From Hyphochytrium catenoides (taxonomy: Eukaryota; Sar; Hyphochytriomycetes; Hyphochytriales; Hyphochytriaceae): DNA of 39,834 nucleotides. This document shows, piece by piece, positions 8,759 to 19,900 of the stretch (its first letter is position 1; the number at the start of each line of letters is the position of its first letter). The stretch is from assembly GCA_900088475.1 (NCBI GenBank), contig FLMG01003623.1, positions 1 to 39,834 on the forward strand, in the 5' to 3' direction. The translations under genes and the position numbers were made by a program. Under the pieces are notes generated by a model that worked only from the letters and a program-made list of their open reading frames with translations, searched no databases and was not told the DNA's origin.

Positions 8759-10462
8759 ATGTCTCACGATACCGGCAGCCTCTTGTTAAGGCTTGGTCCT
8801 TGTCACGATAGGGAAGACCAGACGGCATTGTTTGACCCATGGGAAACACTAATAGCGGTGGTAGGAGGAAGAAGCACTCATCTCGCATACCTGAACCTGA
8901 TAAGCTTGCGCTCTTCACGAATCGTTCTCCAACTGTTTCCCGTGCTTGGCTATGTCTTTTCCACGATCAACATCATCATGAATGGCGACATGTGGGTGGC
9001 CGTGATAGGGTTGGTCCTTTCCCTTCCATCTATCGTGCACATTATCGTCACTCTAAACCCCTTTCTGCTAAGAGAGGTGATAAAGAGCTTCGAGTTCTGG
9101 TTTTTGACCGTGTCCAACGGCCTTATGATAGTGACGACTAGCGTGTACATGGCGCCGTCGACGGCGACGGTGCTGAGTATTCTAGTTGGTGGTATAGGTA
9201 TACAAACGGCCCTGGTCATTGATAGTTATCACTTTCAAGTCCGCAGGAGTTCACCCCTCCATCTTCTAGTTACGGTTATTGCCTTAGGTACCTACTGCCT
9301 ATGTCTCACGCTTGGATACATGCAAGACTCTCGAAGCGTTGTCTTCTCGGCTTTCGGAAGGGATTACCAAGCCGCCGATCTTGCAGTTAATGCTGCCGGG
9401 ACCACCACCATATTCTACTTGAAGAACTACTGGCGAATTAGACAGGACATGAGGAGCATCAGGCATTCCCTTGTAGGAACTACAAGTACGCTGACATTTA
9501 CTGTCAAGTGTCTCACCTTGCGAAGGCCCTTGAGAATGACGCTGATGGGCAAGAAGGACTTTCACCTGACACGGACCAACACCCAGGGTGATAACAGTAG
9601 CCTGTACTTCGTCAGCCATCCCTTTCTTAGACTCAGCTTTGCGCAGGACATTAGAGCTGTCACGGAGAACCATCTGGTAGCACTGTATGCGGTGATTGCT
9701 CTATTTCTGGTTTCTGGAAATGTGCTGGCCTCCCTCTCCATGAGTCCCATCCTAAGAGTCAAATGGGGTGTAGGACTGCAGACTGGGTTGGCCTGTGCAG
9801 GCCTTTTCCTCAACGCCGCCTCTCTATTTATGGTGCTGATACGGTCTGACGCTTCTATTTGGGTGAAAACTTTCCAGAGCTTTGACGGCCTCTTTGTGCT
9901 TGCTCAATGCGCCTTGTGCTGCGGACTGCTATGCGATATGCTGAACTGGGACTATAGATGTATAAGCGTGGCATCTTACATTCTCCTCCTCTTCGTTGTA
10001 TTTCCTCTTGATGCTGAGATTGCCTTCGTCTCCAACATCCGCCTGAAACGTGCCTACGCGCTAGTCGGCTGGTCCATGCTCCTACTATGGCAGCTGCGAA
10101 TTATGGATATCCTGCACAACATCACTGCCACGCAGACCCATATCAGCGATAGGAGTTTTGTACGACTAGACCACGGTTATCGGGAGGGCTCTAACTCCTC
10201 CTATGAGTCTGCTGCTCGTCCGCCAGGTCTATATGCATCTGCTATTGTCATTTATCGGACCTTTTCTATGTTGCTTCTGACGGTCAGGACTATAACCAGG
10301 ATAGCGCACGATGCCACGCAATTGCTCTTCGTACACTCAAGATTTAGTTACACGTTGTCGGTGACAAGAAGAGTTAACTTTCATACACACCTCCCACTCA
10401 AGAAAGCAGCCGGCCCTGCCAAGAGATGGAGTATCAAAACGGCTGTCAAGCCTAGCAGCTAG
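8759..10462 (+). CDS. Orphan intronless multipass membrane protein, two five-helix halves
   Basis: A single uninterrupted frame of 567 aa. Hydrophobic segments that look membrane-spanning lie at about residues 54-73, 78-99, 112-131, 135-156 and 166-187, then after a basic hydrophilic middle (220-300) at about 306-328, 337-361, 375-395, 400-420 and 430-450. The halves resemble each other: KSFEFWFLTV (109-118) against QSFDGLFVLA (373-382), and a helix ending in an acidic residue then F (D155...F159 against D418...F423). This suggests an internal duplication. The tail from about 520 is basic. I do not recognise the family, and no transporter, receptor or channel motif is evident. The ATG at 8759 is the first in frame. 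It lacks introns, unlike the conserved genes around it, so it may be a lineage-specific gene or an old retrocopy. Confidence 0.75.
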   Translation: MSHDTGSLLLRLGPCHDREDQTALFDPWETLIAVVGGRSTHLAYLNLISLRSSRIVLQLFPVLGYVFSTINIIMNGDMWVAVIGLVLSLPSIVHIIVTLNPFLLREVIKSFEFWFLTVSNGLMIVTTSVYMAPSTATVLSILVGGIGIQTALVIDSYHFQVRRSSPLHLLVTVIALGTYCLCLTLGYMQDSRSVVFSAFGRDYQAADLAVNAAGTTTIFYLKNYWRIRQDMRSIRHSLVGTTSTLTFTVKCLTLRRPLRMTLMGKKDFHLTRTNTQGDNSSLYFVSHPFLRLSFAQDIRAVTENHLVALYAVIALFLVSGNVLASLSMSPILRVKWGVGLQTGLACAGLFLNAASLFMVLIRSDASIWVKTFQSFDGLFVLAQCALCCGLLCDMLNWDYRCISVASYILLLFVVFPLDAEIAFVSNIRLKRAYALVGWSMLLLWQLRIMDILHNITATQTHISDRSFVRLDHGYREGSNSSYESAARPPGLYASAIVIYRTFSMLLLTVRTITRIAHDATQLLFVHSRFSYTLSVTRRVNFHTHLPLKKAAGPAKRWSIKTAVKPSS

Positions 10463-10797
10463 CGTAGAACGCGGTGGCCCTTCCCGCCTTTCTGGTGGTA
10501 TGTTTACAGGTAGCAGCACCCTCCCCACCACAAGCATTGTGGACGCGGATGCTCGAAACTGCGTACTTTGTTGATTAGGAAGAAAAAAGAGTGTTCGTCG
10601 GACACTGGGTTTGCTATCCTCTATGGGCGAAGCACATTCCCTGTGGCAACCAGTCACACTTGCCTTCAATGTAGACTAAAAAGAGATGAAGAAAAGACCT
10701 AATACTGGTGTTGTCCATGACAGCAGGATAGCGTAAGCCTACAATAAATACATATATGGGCGACCTCTCCTGGAGAAGGGGCTGCGCCATCACTCCG
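10463..10797. other. Convergent intergenic gap
   Basis: 335 bp between two stop codons facing each other. It has no feature I can name beyond presumptive 3' UTRs. Confidence 0.5.
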
Positions 10798-13605
10798 CTA
10801 GCGGTAACTTTGTCTTTGGTGAGGTGGATAAGTATTGTTTGGTGGCTCTTGATGCCATCCAGCTCCTTGTCCTCGTGGTGGCGGAGAGAATGCCTGTGGG
10901 TAGCCTTGGGGGGTCAGGATAGTGGTCGTTGTCGGTGAGTATAGCGTGCTAAATGGGAAGAAATTAGCCCTGGGTGCTTCAACCATAAGCTACTCATGGA
11001 TACCACTTACCTGGAGTGGGCATATCGCTGCTGAGTAGAATGTGGTTGGGTTCCTGCAAAAAGAGCTCTTAGGTATTCAAGTAAGGGTTATCCTTGCCTT
11101 ATTTTGCAGGCGACTTGTACCTTGCGGGGAGAGGAGCTGACCTCCATAGCCATAGGGCGCATATGGTCGATTTGAAGCTGGCATCCCTTGATTCATATAC
11201 GGAGAGTGGTACGCAGCTGGCACGGCCTGCCTTGCCATGGTATCAGCGAGCGGTGGCCTAAACGAAGTCGGAGGGTACCCTCTATTTGAAACAGGCGCCT
11301 GCTGGTACTGGTGCGTCGCGGGCGGTGGATTCAACGCCATGCTTACGCCGGCTGTCTGTCCTAAGGCGACTGGATACTGCAGACGTGCAATCAACTGATC
11401 AGATCCCATGCGTGATTGAACCGAGATGATGCAGGTAGTACCTGATTAGAAACAACGCTGCCATAATGGGGATATGAGGTGGGAGGATAGCTTGGAGTGT
11501 GACCAGGAGGGGGTGGATAGCCTGGAATCCTCGGAGCGGGAGGAGTGACGTTGGGGTTGCCTTGGAATGCTGTTGGTACTGCAGGGTTATAGCCTGCAGC
11601 GGTCGGGTATAAATGCACTGCATATGCTCTACTTGATGCGATTGTCCTACCGTGATTTACGGTAGGTCTGGCAGCCTGGGGAGCTTCCGAAACGATGGCC
11701 TCTATCCGTGGCCTCTTAGGTTCACTTTCAGCTGGGTCTGCTCTTACCAAACATTTAGAACTCGACCCATCATAGCAGAATAAGACTTGGACATGGTAGG
11801 GAGAGGTGGATGTATACCCGCAAAACTGAAAGCTATGAGGTAGACTGACCGCGGTTTGACTCCTGCAAAATCTTCTGCTGTCTTCTCTCTTTTTCTCGTT
11901 TCGCCTCTTCTTCCTCCCTGTTTTTAGAGAGTTCAGGAAGTAGTAACATTACGAACGAGAAAAGGCGCTAGTGTTCTTACCTAGCAGTAGCCAAAGCTTC
12001 TCTAGCTAGTCGCTGCTCCTCCTTCACTGCCTGGCGCGTCAGCGTCTAGGACCAGTCAAAAGTGAGGACCCTTTCCTTCCGCGGACCTCGCGTCGTCCAA
12101 CCTACCTTAAGCTTCGAGAGGAGCCCCACCTTTGCTTCTGCATCTTCAGCTATAGACGACCACTCCATCACTCCCTCCCGGGATGGCGGGTCCTCAAGAA
12201 GACTCTCCAAAGCCCCTGAAAGGTCTGCTCGCAAGTTGATCTGTATAGTGAACGACCATTAGGGCCTACGTACTGGGTAAAGAAGTCCTACACTTTGGTA
12301 CCTGCTCATTTAAGGTTTCGGCATAAGCCAAGGTCTGTGTCTTCGCCTCTGCAGCGTCTAATACTATCAGATCTTCACCTATATCTGAGACATCTTTTTT
12401 AGTCTTTTGTCCTGGGTACATATAAATGACCCCTATTACCATCTATATTGTACTCGTTTTCGGCACCAAGAGCACGTTCGGCTCCCTTCAATGTCTCAAT
12501 GAGTTTGCTGAACTTTTCAGCAAGAATATCGCTAGATACTATTCTCACAAGTCAGTAGGGGTCAGTACTCAGAAGTAAGGCTTTGGCTGGATTACCTGTT
12601 CGAGCAGCTAAGTTGTCCAGGATCGACATGACCTGTAAGGTTCGCTCCGAAGGCTGTCATTGCGTCAGATAAGCAAAGGATTACCGTAAAACTGTGCGAT
12701 AGGATGTACCTCAAAGCTGTTCAGATGGTCGTTAAGTTCCGACGCCAGAGGATCCGTAGCTTCGGATTGTCCGCTTTCTTGAGACAGATCGTTCGTCAAT
12801 TTCTGTCCGCTTTCACTAGGCTGGATTTGTGAAGTGCTCTTCTTCTCGGATGGACTCTCAGGGTTTCTTGTGGTACTGCGGTATTTGAGTGACACGTAAG
12901 CTGACCCGCAGCCCACATGATGCTTGCGATCTAGTACCTATCAGTCGCAATATATGTTGCCAATTCGTTCAACAAGGCCGTTGACACTACTTGTCTTTCC
13001 TGCCATATAGCAAGCACTCGGGCTGTCTGTCGCTTAATGCTCTCATCTCCTAAGCTGATCAACTAAGGGTTAAGGAAGAGCAGAGATAGTTCTAGGTGAA
13101 GTAGCCATCTTACTCATTGATTACTGCCGCAGCTTTTGGCAGAACTCTTGAGAACTCATCCGAGACCTGCATACCGAGGTTAGAGATAGCGGCACTTCTG
13201 GATCTGAAAAGCACACGTACCACAGATCCGTATTTCTTGAGACAGGTCTGCATGGCATCATTGGCAAGGTAAAAGAGGAGGAGCTTCCGAGAAGGACGTG
13301 CTGAAGCAGCAACAAGGTAAATTGGGTAAACACAGCTTATGTACAAAAATGGACTCAGCGCACCTTCCAGAAACTCCCTCATCCATATGTCAACAATGTC
13401 TGAAATGGACTCCCGGTGAAAGACTACCCAGTGTGAGACAGCTATAAACAACAGCGATATGTTAGCACTCTGCGGTTCCGAGATTAGTGCTTGTTAACCT
13501 ACTTTGAATGCTGTTCTGACTGTTGCTCAGGAGAGAAAGCTTTTTGAGGAACTTCTCCTCGGAGAAGCTACTGAGAGCTACCGAAGGCGTATTCCCCGAC
13601 GTCAT
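10798..13605 (-). CDS. CID-domain RNA polymerase II CTD-binding protein (Rtt103/RPRD family), 16 exons
   Basis: Exons (minus): 13605-13503, 13441-13364, 13300-13221, 13166-13114, 13054-12938, 12875-12710, 12632-12596, 12538-12440, 12384-12302, 12240-12106, 12045-11981, 11917-11850, 11737-11442, 11394-11121, 11053-11011, 10948-10798; 615 aa. The N-terminal ~140 residues are a CID: FLKKLSLLSNSQNSIQTVSHW, a variant LANDAMQ of the usual LANDVIQ, and VLAIWQERQVV. This fold binds phosphorylated CTD repeats of RNA polymerase II. Residues ~200-345 are helical and probably correspond to the RPRD coiled coil used for dimerisation. A Glu/Arg/Lys-rich segment (EEEEAKREKERRQQK) and an EPKRPR basic patch follow. 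The last ~250 residues are Pro/Tyr/Gln-rich low complexity (YPPPPGHTPSYPP). The inferred role is Pol II termination and 3' processing or CTD dephosphorylation. Pcf11 or SCAF proteins are alternatives, but the coiled coil after the CID favours Rtt103/RPRD. Confidence 0.9.
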
Positions 13606-13974
13606 CGTCACCAAACTCTTAAGCAGGCTATTTCAACCTCAGCGCAGAGCAAGAGCTTTATTGCCGCTTCGTTGCGGTTACTGTTCAGGATTAAGCAAGT
13701 GGGTTATGCTGGCAAGACTTTGCTAAGCTTGACCTCCTCCATCAGGACGTGCGGATCCAACGGCACCAACCATGCAACAACAGTAGAGTTTATTGTCAAG
13801 CAGTCCGAGCCACAATGCAGGCGCTTCGTGTCCGTTTCCTTTGCTATTATCAGAGGGTGTTCTTGACGGAGGGGATGCTGTTGGTGTTGATGAGGATGCT
13901 GCTGCTTTTCGATGACCACCAGCCTAGCTCTGATGTGAACTGAGCTTTCTGAATGGGCTGAAGAGCTTCTTTTT

Positions 13975-13998
13975 GTCTTCTTCCAAGTCTTCTTCCAA
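13975..13998. repeat. Two tandem copies of a 12-bp unit (GTCTTCTTCCAA)
   Basis: Two identical adjacent copies, followed by the first four bases of a third, in intergenic DNA. Confidence 0.8.
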
Positions 13999-14768
13999 GT
14001 CTCGGCAAGAAACACACCATTAACCTAAATAACCAGAATTAGATAACTAAATCTGGCTAGCAGCGGTAATCGCTAAAGTACTGGTTACTGGGAGCGGATA
14101 GCATTGATGCTTGTGTACAGCCGGGCAGAGCTGCTGACCGTTAGAGGTCTTATTTGCCGAGAAGCCACCAATCGTTACAACTCGGGGTCAGAGATTTCCA
14201 GATTGACAGAGACTCTGGATTGAGCTTCTTCAATAGATTGAGCTTTCTGACGAATAAAGACCTTGAACTCCGAATCTAGCGGGGCTTGCACGAAGGCAAC
14301 TAAGCGCAAGCTTACATTGGTAATTGTTCCAAGTCCTTTACTCCTTTATTATTACATAGGAGGAGAGGTTACAGTTAAAAAAACAACAACAGTAAAGCGA
14401 TGCCGGATGCTGATGATGAGATTATCGTCGAACGTGGCGTTGGCGGCAGCTTCTTCCTGCTGGGCTCTTCTTCTCTACTTCTTGTCAGTCGTCGCCTTTT
14501 CTGCCTGTGGAATAGAATACTCAATATCGATTCTAGTACCACTACCTACTACTACTACTACGACCGACTCCTTCACGTCAGGACACATTCTTTGCGACAG
14601 TTTTCCATCATCTTTTTATAATTAGATTTAATAGCTATTAGCAGCGCTAATACTCCACTAACTATAAGGAAAAACGAAGCAGTAGTGGTGGCAGCCCAAG
14701 ACCAATAATCCTTTGTTCCTAGCTAGGAAAAATGTCAAAATTCATCAGAGAGTTATTGCGGTCATTCA

Positions 14769-14800
14769 CACATTGACAGTATCACACATTGACAGTATCA
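14769..14800. repeat. Two tandem copies of a 16-bp unit (CACATTGACAGTATCA)
   Basis: Two identical adjacent copies in the CID/NPC1 intergenic region. A two-copy direct duplication without spacers, so not a CRISPR-like array. Confidence 0.85.
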
Positions 14801-15774
14801 CCTGCTTTCTTTTTCTGATAAAGAGTTCAGATATTGCTAACTACTAGGGTACTGTATCTTTTTTTTGTTACGAGCAACCCAAAAGATCGGCAATACAAAG
14901 GATACGATACTTAGTTCTAAACCATGGATCTACACTAGTAGTACTATTCTATGCACTTCTCAGATTCCCTGCCGGGTAGCGTGGGCAGCGCGAGTATCTG
15001 TGAAAGATACAGATCCAACACGACTTTCACTGTACAGTACACTTCCATCTTCTCCTATTCCCGATAACGAGCTCATTACGGTTATCCCCCTGCGGGGTTG
15101 TGTACTGTATTTTGTGACAAGCGTCAGAGGGATGATGTCGAAGTGCGGGACCAGCGGCCTAATATCTTCACCTTCCTTTTCTGGAGGCAGGCAAGATGGT
15201 GCAAAACAAACTACAGTAGTAAGGCTCCGATACTCGTGCTGACCGAGTCCTAGGTGGCTGAGGAGCGTAAGCTGGGGCCCAATCACAGGTCTTTGGAATA
15301 AAGGATGAGGAGAGGTGTACCGCAATGCTGCCTATTCTTTCTGGTACATACATGTACGGCTTGATTCTGTAAGAATGAGAATAGAACTACGCATTCAAAC
15401 ATGTGGCTGCAAGATAATAAACTGGTATTGTTGTTGGACTTTCTGTTTATTGCACTCTTGAAAGGTGTAGGTCTAAGAGCCTCAGAACAACCCAAGGTCT
15501 AGGAAAGAAGAAGAGAAGATAGCGCGAAGGTACAGAATAACACGAATTCGGTTGGAAAACGGAGGGCTGTCTCACTTCGTTAACAGTGACGCTCCAGCCG
15601 CCGCTGGTGCTTGCTGGCACGCGTGACGAGGAGGCTGGTTGGCAGAAGAGTGCCTCCTCCTTCTTCTCTCCTTTCTCCTGTTGGGCTCTCGCACCTCTTA
15701 AGGCCCATGGTACCGCCGAAAGGCTGGACAATTCTAGAGAGCGAAGGTGCTACGACATCCTTCACAGGGCTTAT

Positions 15775-15792
15775 TACAAGTACAAGTACAAG
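15775..15792. repeat. (TACAAG)3 microsatellite
   Basis: Three perfect hexanucleotide copies in intergenic DNA. Confidence 0.8.
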
Positions 15793-16988
15793 CAGCTTTT
15801 GCAAATAGCACGTAGAACTACTGAGATCTTCTACCAGCAAAACAAGGGAAACTCTCTCGGCCCCCACCACCTTTCCCCGGCCATCATCTTTCACTCGCTT
15901 CCTCAGGCAGAGTGTAGTTCTGGCGTCTTGCTTGGAAGCCGCGGAGCAAGTGCCATTGGCCGTTCTACCGTTTTACACGGAAAACATGGAGTTCTAGGTT
16001 CTTATTACTAGCCGCCAGTGATGCAATGATGATGGCTTTCTCTAAAATAAGCAATAGGAAGGTACATAGAGGATTCATTTCTACTTAGAATTACCTCTGG
16101 ATGGACCATTGTGAGGGCAAGGTGAAGGCCTAAATGGACCACCCATCGTAGCGGCCCGGATACAAGGGCAGTGGGGTTGTCTAAGAATTGGGTCGGTCGT
16201 CACCACAATCGAAGCAGTTTCCCTCTTCCTTCTCTTCTTATTCATATTCCACTGTCGTTCTCCCTCCTCCTCCAAACACAGCTTCTGTGGGTTTCACCCA
16301 ATATGGGATAACAATCCAGTTAACCCATCAACCCTTTATAACTTCAACCCCCTCCCGTGGGTATGGGTATATGCTTAAAATAAGTATCTCTTGCAGCAAG
16401 GGGTTCACTAATGGGCCTCTCAAGGGGTAACCTGGGTAACTCGTCTAAGTGTAGGACTGAGACCTTCACATCGTCTTTGCCTTTTCTTCAGGCATCATCT
16501 TCTTTCTCCCTTCTTGTCCTCCTCACAACGCACTCATGAGCTGTCATCATCGCCTGGTAGAGAGAGGTCGTTGGCGCAATGCGACAGATCTGCAGCACGA
16601 AGCTGGAAGGGCTTGACTAGCATTACGGGTTTCTGTGGCCCTCAGACATACATGTACCATGGCACAGCGTGGACGCCTGTGGCAGAGTGTGCCAATTCGC
16701 ATTTTAGGGGAAACACCCCGGAGAACGTCAGTTCGCGATCGTCCCGCTTCGCAGACCTCTTCTTTGAGCACTTTATCGGAGGAGGCAGCCAGTGGCATGT
16801 CGGCGTTTCTTGGCTTCTCGTTCTTGATACTTGCATCTGAAACAGCTCGGGAGGTGCTTCAAGATGTCTTTATGCATGGTGCTATAGTAGTAGCAGACAA
16901 TTTTTCCTGCGTCTGCATTTGCACCCTCACTCTGGCGGTGATCTGTCACTTCCATTCTGTGCTACTTAGAATGAGGGATGAATTAAAG

Positions 16989-19900
16989 ATGGCTTCCCCT
17001 TCCTCTGATACAAGGGTAGGTCGTCACCGTCTGCGTGGAGTTTATTATGGTGTGGCCTCTCATATTCCCGCCTGCAGGTTGTAAACTTCGGCAGGCTGGC
17101 AGTCCTCCTGCTGATGTCTGCGGCTCTGTCCCTCCAGGCCTCCGCAGCAGATAATTCTGCGAATCTTCAGATAATCAACGATCCCGAAACAAGTTCACTC
17201 TTTCCTCCTGCCAAGCGAGGACCCGGTGAGACCGTAGACGGAATAGGCTAATTAGTCATAATCTGACTTGGGAACCACTTTCGGCAGGGTACTGTCTGGG
17301 CTTTGGTGCAGCCAGGACTACTAAAGCTACGCTTATTGCGTCGGAGCCAACCCAGTACCAGCCGACTGCTGTCACGGTACATCATGGCATTGCACCCTCG
17401 ATGTGTCTGGGGATGCACTAATTTACTTCCTTTGTCTGTCACCTTCCTATAGGACGGCGTTGACAATGACTATAAACAATGGTCAGAGGCCTACCAGAAG
17501 AACTTTAAGGGTAATTGTCCCCTGCTATATGAGGTTATGGAAGCCAGCGGGTCCTCTCGAGTAAGACTTCGTTTGAACCTTTCCTTTGGACCTCACGACA
17601 AGTGGTTGGCTCACTCTCGTTATGATTGCCCGTCACAGTTATGCTGTGACTCCTATCAGTTCAACGGGTTGGTCACGCAAATAAGTGCGTTGGCAGTGTT
17701 GAGCCCTTGCCCAGCTTGCGAGATGAACGTTAAAAATCTCTTTTGTCACTACGCTTGCAGCCCGAATGCCTCTGAGTTTATGCAGGTTAGCCCCTTCATG
17801 TGATAGACAAAAGTTAAACATTATTCTTTGGACTCAGTAATGAGGCTCTTTCTCAAGAAGGGGCAGTTCCTTCGTTTGGCGGATGTACTGTCACTAAAGT
17901 CGCTTCTATCAGGTCCATGAAATAGCAGAGCAGCGCGAGTATGTTCGGGATGGCGGCGCCTCAAACAAAACTTACTTCGCGTTTTGGAATGTAACTGTCT
18001 TTGTCACGGAAGACTTCGCGAGAGACTTCTGGGACTTCTGCCAAGGCATCAAGAACCTATTCAAATTCCTCTGCCAAGGAGGCGAGGTAAGCCTTTCTTT
18101 GCCAGTGTTCTGTACTTAGTACTCACTGATTCTTCTTTCAGTGTAACGACGCCTTTGATGTCTTGGCGTCCCTCGGGCAGATCAAATTTGGTGCGAATCA
18201 GCCTGGTTCTCCTAACCAGATCAACTTCAGAGCACCAGGAAACTTTTCTGAATCAGAGCAGAAGGAAATGTTTTGCCCTTGCGGAGCGGAGAATGACGGG
18301 AAATGCCTTAAGCCACTGGTGAGTATCCAGATGAGCATTGCAGAAAAATAGAAGGAGGCAAGGGCAGAAGTGATGGATGCAATAAAGGGGGCAGGAAATA
18401 GGTGGCTGGAATGTCACAGAGCATAATAGCGAGTTCCTCACCCGTCTGAACTATTGCACCCCCCCAGAATCCTCGCCAGCAGCCTTGTGACTCTGGCCCC
18501 TTTAAATGCTCCGACGGCTTTTGTGCCGCCAAAGGAGCAGATCGGACTTACTGCAGTTGGTGCGGGCCGCAAACCTGTGCCGCAGGAGGCCCGGGAGTGG
18601 GGCCAACTGACTCAAATACCTCTCCTGGCTCCAACGATACCACTGGTAAGTTTGAGGATAGCCTTTGTAGTTAATCCGCAAACTGGCTCTATTTTAGTTA
18701 TTTGCAAGTATACACGTGGTCCTGTACCACCCGAGTCCTTATAAACATGGTCTTCTTACAGGCGTCAGAGCCATTCTCTCTGCAATAGAAGAACCTGAAC
18801 AGGATTTCAAGACACTGAACTGGATCTTACTTGTGGTTGGAGTCATCGTCCTACTAGTAGTCCTTGTTGTCACCTTTATTGTCCTTCGCCGGCGCTCGAC
18901 TGAAACTCGGCAGAAAGCTGAAGATGCTTCGGGTGCGTCAGCCCTCAATAAGGAGCATGACGTCAGCGCTGTTGATACAGCAGCGTCTGAATGGATGGGC
19001 AGAGTGACTAGCTGGGCTACTAGGGGCACGAGGCCTTACCTGGTGCTGACAATCGGCTCATGTGTGGTACGCATTGTTCTTGATTGGCTCTTAAGTCTTA
19101 TCCTCCTTCCTTGTTTCTAATATCCTTTTCGCAGATTGCAATCCTAAGTGCGGGGCTTTCAAAGATTGAGGTTGAGACTGAGCCAACAAAGTTGTGGTCC
19201 CCACCGGATAGTCGCTCCATAATTGAGATGAATAAGTTTGGGGAGCAGTTTGGACCCTTCTATCGCACTGCACAGACCGTTCTTACAAGAAAGGACGGCT
19301 CAGAAGGTAAAGCATGACAGGAGAAGCTTTGAGCATAGGAAATGCATGCCAACAACTAGGATACAGTAGGTGGAACCACCTAAACCCCTAAAGGACTTAG
19401 TAGGCGTAGTGAAGAATAGCAGTGGAGCAGAAAGACTTGTAAGGAAGAGAGAAAGACACGTTCACAATGTAACACCTTCCCACTCAACATCCAGGTCCTG
19501 TTCTCGAGGAGGCCTATTTAGAGGAAGCGCTCAATATTCACCAAGCCATCGCTTCCCTTCAGGTCTCATCACCAGAACACCCAGAGGGCATCACTCTCGA
19601 TCAAATCTGTTGGAAACCAACCCGCACAGCCTGTGCCGTGAATGCCATATACGAGTACTTCCAGAACAGCCCCCGTACGTTCAAGATGTACAAACAAAGC
19701 GGGTTGGCTATGAAGCACTTCAACTTCTGTCTGGAGTCACCTAAAGCACAATACGACAAGAGCTCCTGCGACGAGGTAGGGAAAATGAAGGGAATGATGG
19801 ATGAAAGGAGGTGACATAGGGGGTCTGAACGAGGTTTAAGCCATGGTTTGGAGATGTACGGTACATCCATTGACCAAGCTGAACTAGAACATCGACGTCT

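Larger units (their letters stand above)
13606..16988. other. Long divergent intergenic region without a recognised gene
   Basis: 3.4 kb between the starts of the CID gene and NPC1. ORFs up to about 140 codons occur on both strands (for example plus 15586-16011, minus 15325-14960, plus 14263-14625), but none shows a domain, codon-like conservation or a splice chain I could extend. Short direct repeats occur at 13975-13998, 14769-14800 and 15775-15792, with a CTA-type run near 14550. No transposase, reverse transcriptase, tRNA or snRNA signature was seen. The frame directly upstream of the NPC1 ATG is open, so upstream NPC1 exons could lie here. Confidence 0.45.

Noticed and set aside
14769-14800. 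Short direct repeats considered as a CRISPR array
   Set aside because: Only two adjacent copies with no spacers, in a eukaryotic genome.
15586-16011. 141-codon plus ORF in the long CID/NPC1 gap
   Set aside because: Competing ORFs of similar length occur in other frames, and no domain or splice continuation was found.
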